Assembly (NCBI GenBank): GCA_014763835.1
Contig: JACXUQ010000069.1
Span: 1-6,907 of the forward strand
Direction of reading: 5' to 3'
Length of the DNA stretch: 6,907 bases
DNA from: Thiotrichales bacterium
Lineage (GTDB): Bacteria > Pseudomonadota > Gammaproteobacteria > Thiomicrospirales > Thiomicrospiraceae
In this document: positions 6,500 through 6,907 of the stretch, in pieces
How the letters are laid out: every line of letters starts with the position of its first letter
Numbering within the stretch: position 1 is the stretch's first letter
The notes under the pieces: generated by a model
Seen by the model: the letters and a program-made list of their open reading frames with translations, nothing else
What the model was told of the DNA's origin: nothing
Databases searched by the model: none
Program-made: the position numbers and the translations under genes

Positions 6500-6515
6500 C
6501 CGGCCAAAATATAAG
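6487..6515 (+). promoter_or_regulatory. Proximal candidate promoter for gltB
   Basis: TTGACG (6487-6492) and TATAAG (6510-6515) are separated by the ideal 17 bases, each matching consensus at five of six positions. The start would be near 6522, leaving a leader of about 17 bases that still includes the AGGA ribosome-binding site at 6528-6531. By motif quality it is the best-matched promoter in the window. Confidence 0.6.
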
Positions 6516-6538
6516 ATTTTGACGGACAGGACACCATT

Positions 6539-6907
6539 ATGAATCCAGTACAAAACGGCCTTAATCTGACAGGCCTTTACTCCCCAGAGTTTGAAAAGGA
6601 GAACTGTGGTTTCGGGATGATCGCCAATATGGACGACAAACCTAGCCACTGGGTAGTGCAAACTGCCATTGAATCACTTTCCAACATGACCCACCGTGGT
6701 GGGGTTGCGGCGGATTGCTGTACGGGAGACGGTTGTGGCCTGTTGATTAAAAAGCCTGCGGCTTTCCTGCAAGCCGTAGCGGCAGAAGCCGGCTTTGCGC
6801 TGAACGCCCTGTATGCTGTGGGCATGGTGTTCCTGAACCAGGATGCCGCCAAAGCCGATTTGGCCCGTAAAACGCTGCAGGAAAAACTGACCAACAAAGG
6901 TCTGAGT
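6539..6907 (+). CDS. gltB: Glutamate synthase large subunit, 5' part (cut by window edge)
   Basis: The first 123 codons of the large subunit of glutamate synthase (GOGAT), which transfers the glutamine amide to 2-oxoglutarate to make two glutamates in ammonia assimilation. The full protein is about 1,500 residues, so most of the gene lies outside. The visible part is the start of the N-terminal glutamine amidotransferase domain. C23 in ENCGFG is the expected N-terminal nucleophile, exposed after removal of a 22-residue propeptide. HRGG (52-55) and TGDGCGLL (62-69) match the GltB pattern; adjacent C60 and C61 replace the DGK seen in E. coli. The ATG has AGGA seven bases upstream, and an in-frame TAA at 6512-6514 rules out a much longer start. 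Two promoters and an inverted repeat precede it. gltD usually follows but is not visible. Confidence 0.95.
   Translation, partial: MNPVQNGLNLTGLYSPEFEKENCGFGMIANMDDKPSHWVVQTAIESLSNMTHRGGVAADCCTGDGCGLLIKKPAAFLQAVAAEAGFALNALYAVGMVFLNQDAAKADLARKTLQEKLTNKGLS

Noticed and set aside
6419..6538. Riboswitch in the gltB leader, for example a glutamine-sensing type
   Set aside because: Apart from the two simple inverted repeats, I cannot find the conserved core of any known riboswitch. A covariance-model search would be needed to change this.
1..6907. Mobile element, CRISPR array, tRNA or defence system
   Set aside because: All coding space is filled by conserved housekeeping genes, and no direct repeats, transposase, integrase or tRNA fold was seen in the short gaps.

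Overview
This window looks like an ordinary chromosomal segment of a gammaproteobacterium. The strongest evidence is the left half: a membrane rhodanese (yibN type), grxC, secB and gpsA run leftward, and gpmI (cofactor-independent phosphoglycerate mutase) is divergent from them. From memory, this is the arrangement around secB in Escherichia coli. The proteins resemble their E. coli counterparts but are clearly diverged, so this is not an enteric. The genus cannot be fixed from sequence alone; a marine or sulfur-oxidising lineage (Thiomicrospira/Hydrogenovibrio type) is only a guess. There are no signs of mobile DNA: no transposase, integrase, tRNA, CRISPR array or long repeat.

Layout. Positions 9-2319 (minus strand) hold a four-gene operon read in the order rhodanese, grxC, secB, gpsA. 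It links thiol/sulfur chemistry, protein export and glycerol-3-phosphate synthesis for phospholipids. A perfect 13-bp hairpin lies between grxC and secB. Positions 2320-2444 are a divergent promoter region. Positions 2445-4025 (plus) encode gpmI, which is closed by a strong, long-stem intrinsic terminator at 4049-4099. Positions 4204-6347 (plus) hold a two-gene unit: a cardiolipin synthase with two HKD motifs, followed after 11 bp by a YafD-like endonuclease/exonuclease/phosphatase (EEP) protein. Positions 6348-6538 are an AT-rich control region with two candidate sigma-70 promoters and an inverted repeat over the proximal -35. It leads into the 5' end of gltB (glutamate synthase large subunit), which is cut by the window edge.

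How they fit together. GpsA makes sn-glycerol-3-phosphate, the backbone for phosphatidylglycerol, and the Cls enzyme condenses phosphatidylglycerol into cardiolipin. The window therefore holds two steps of membrane lipid synthesis in separate transcription units. GpmI (lower glycolysis/gluconeogenesis) and GltB (ammonia assimilation) are central metabolism. I found no convincing undescribed system. The points most worth a second look are the control region of gltB, the hairpin inside the secB operon, and the tight coupling of a cardiolipin synthase to an EEP-family protein.
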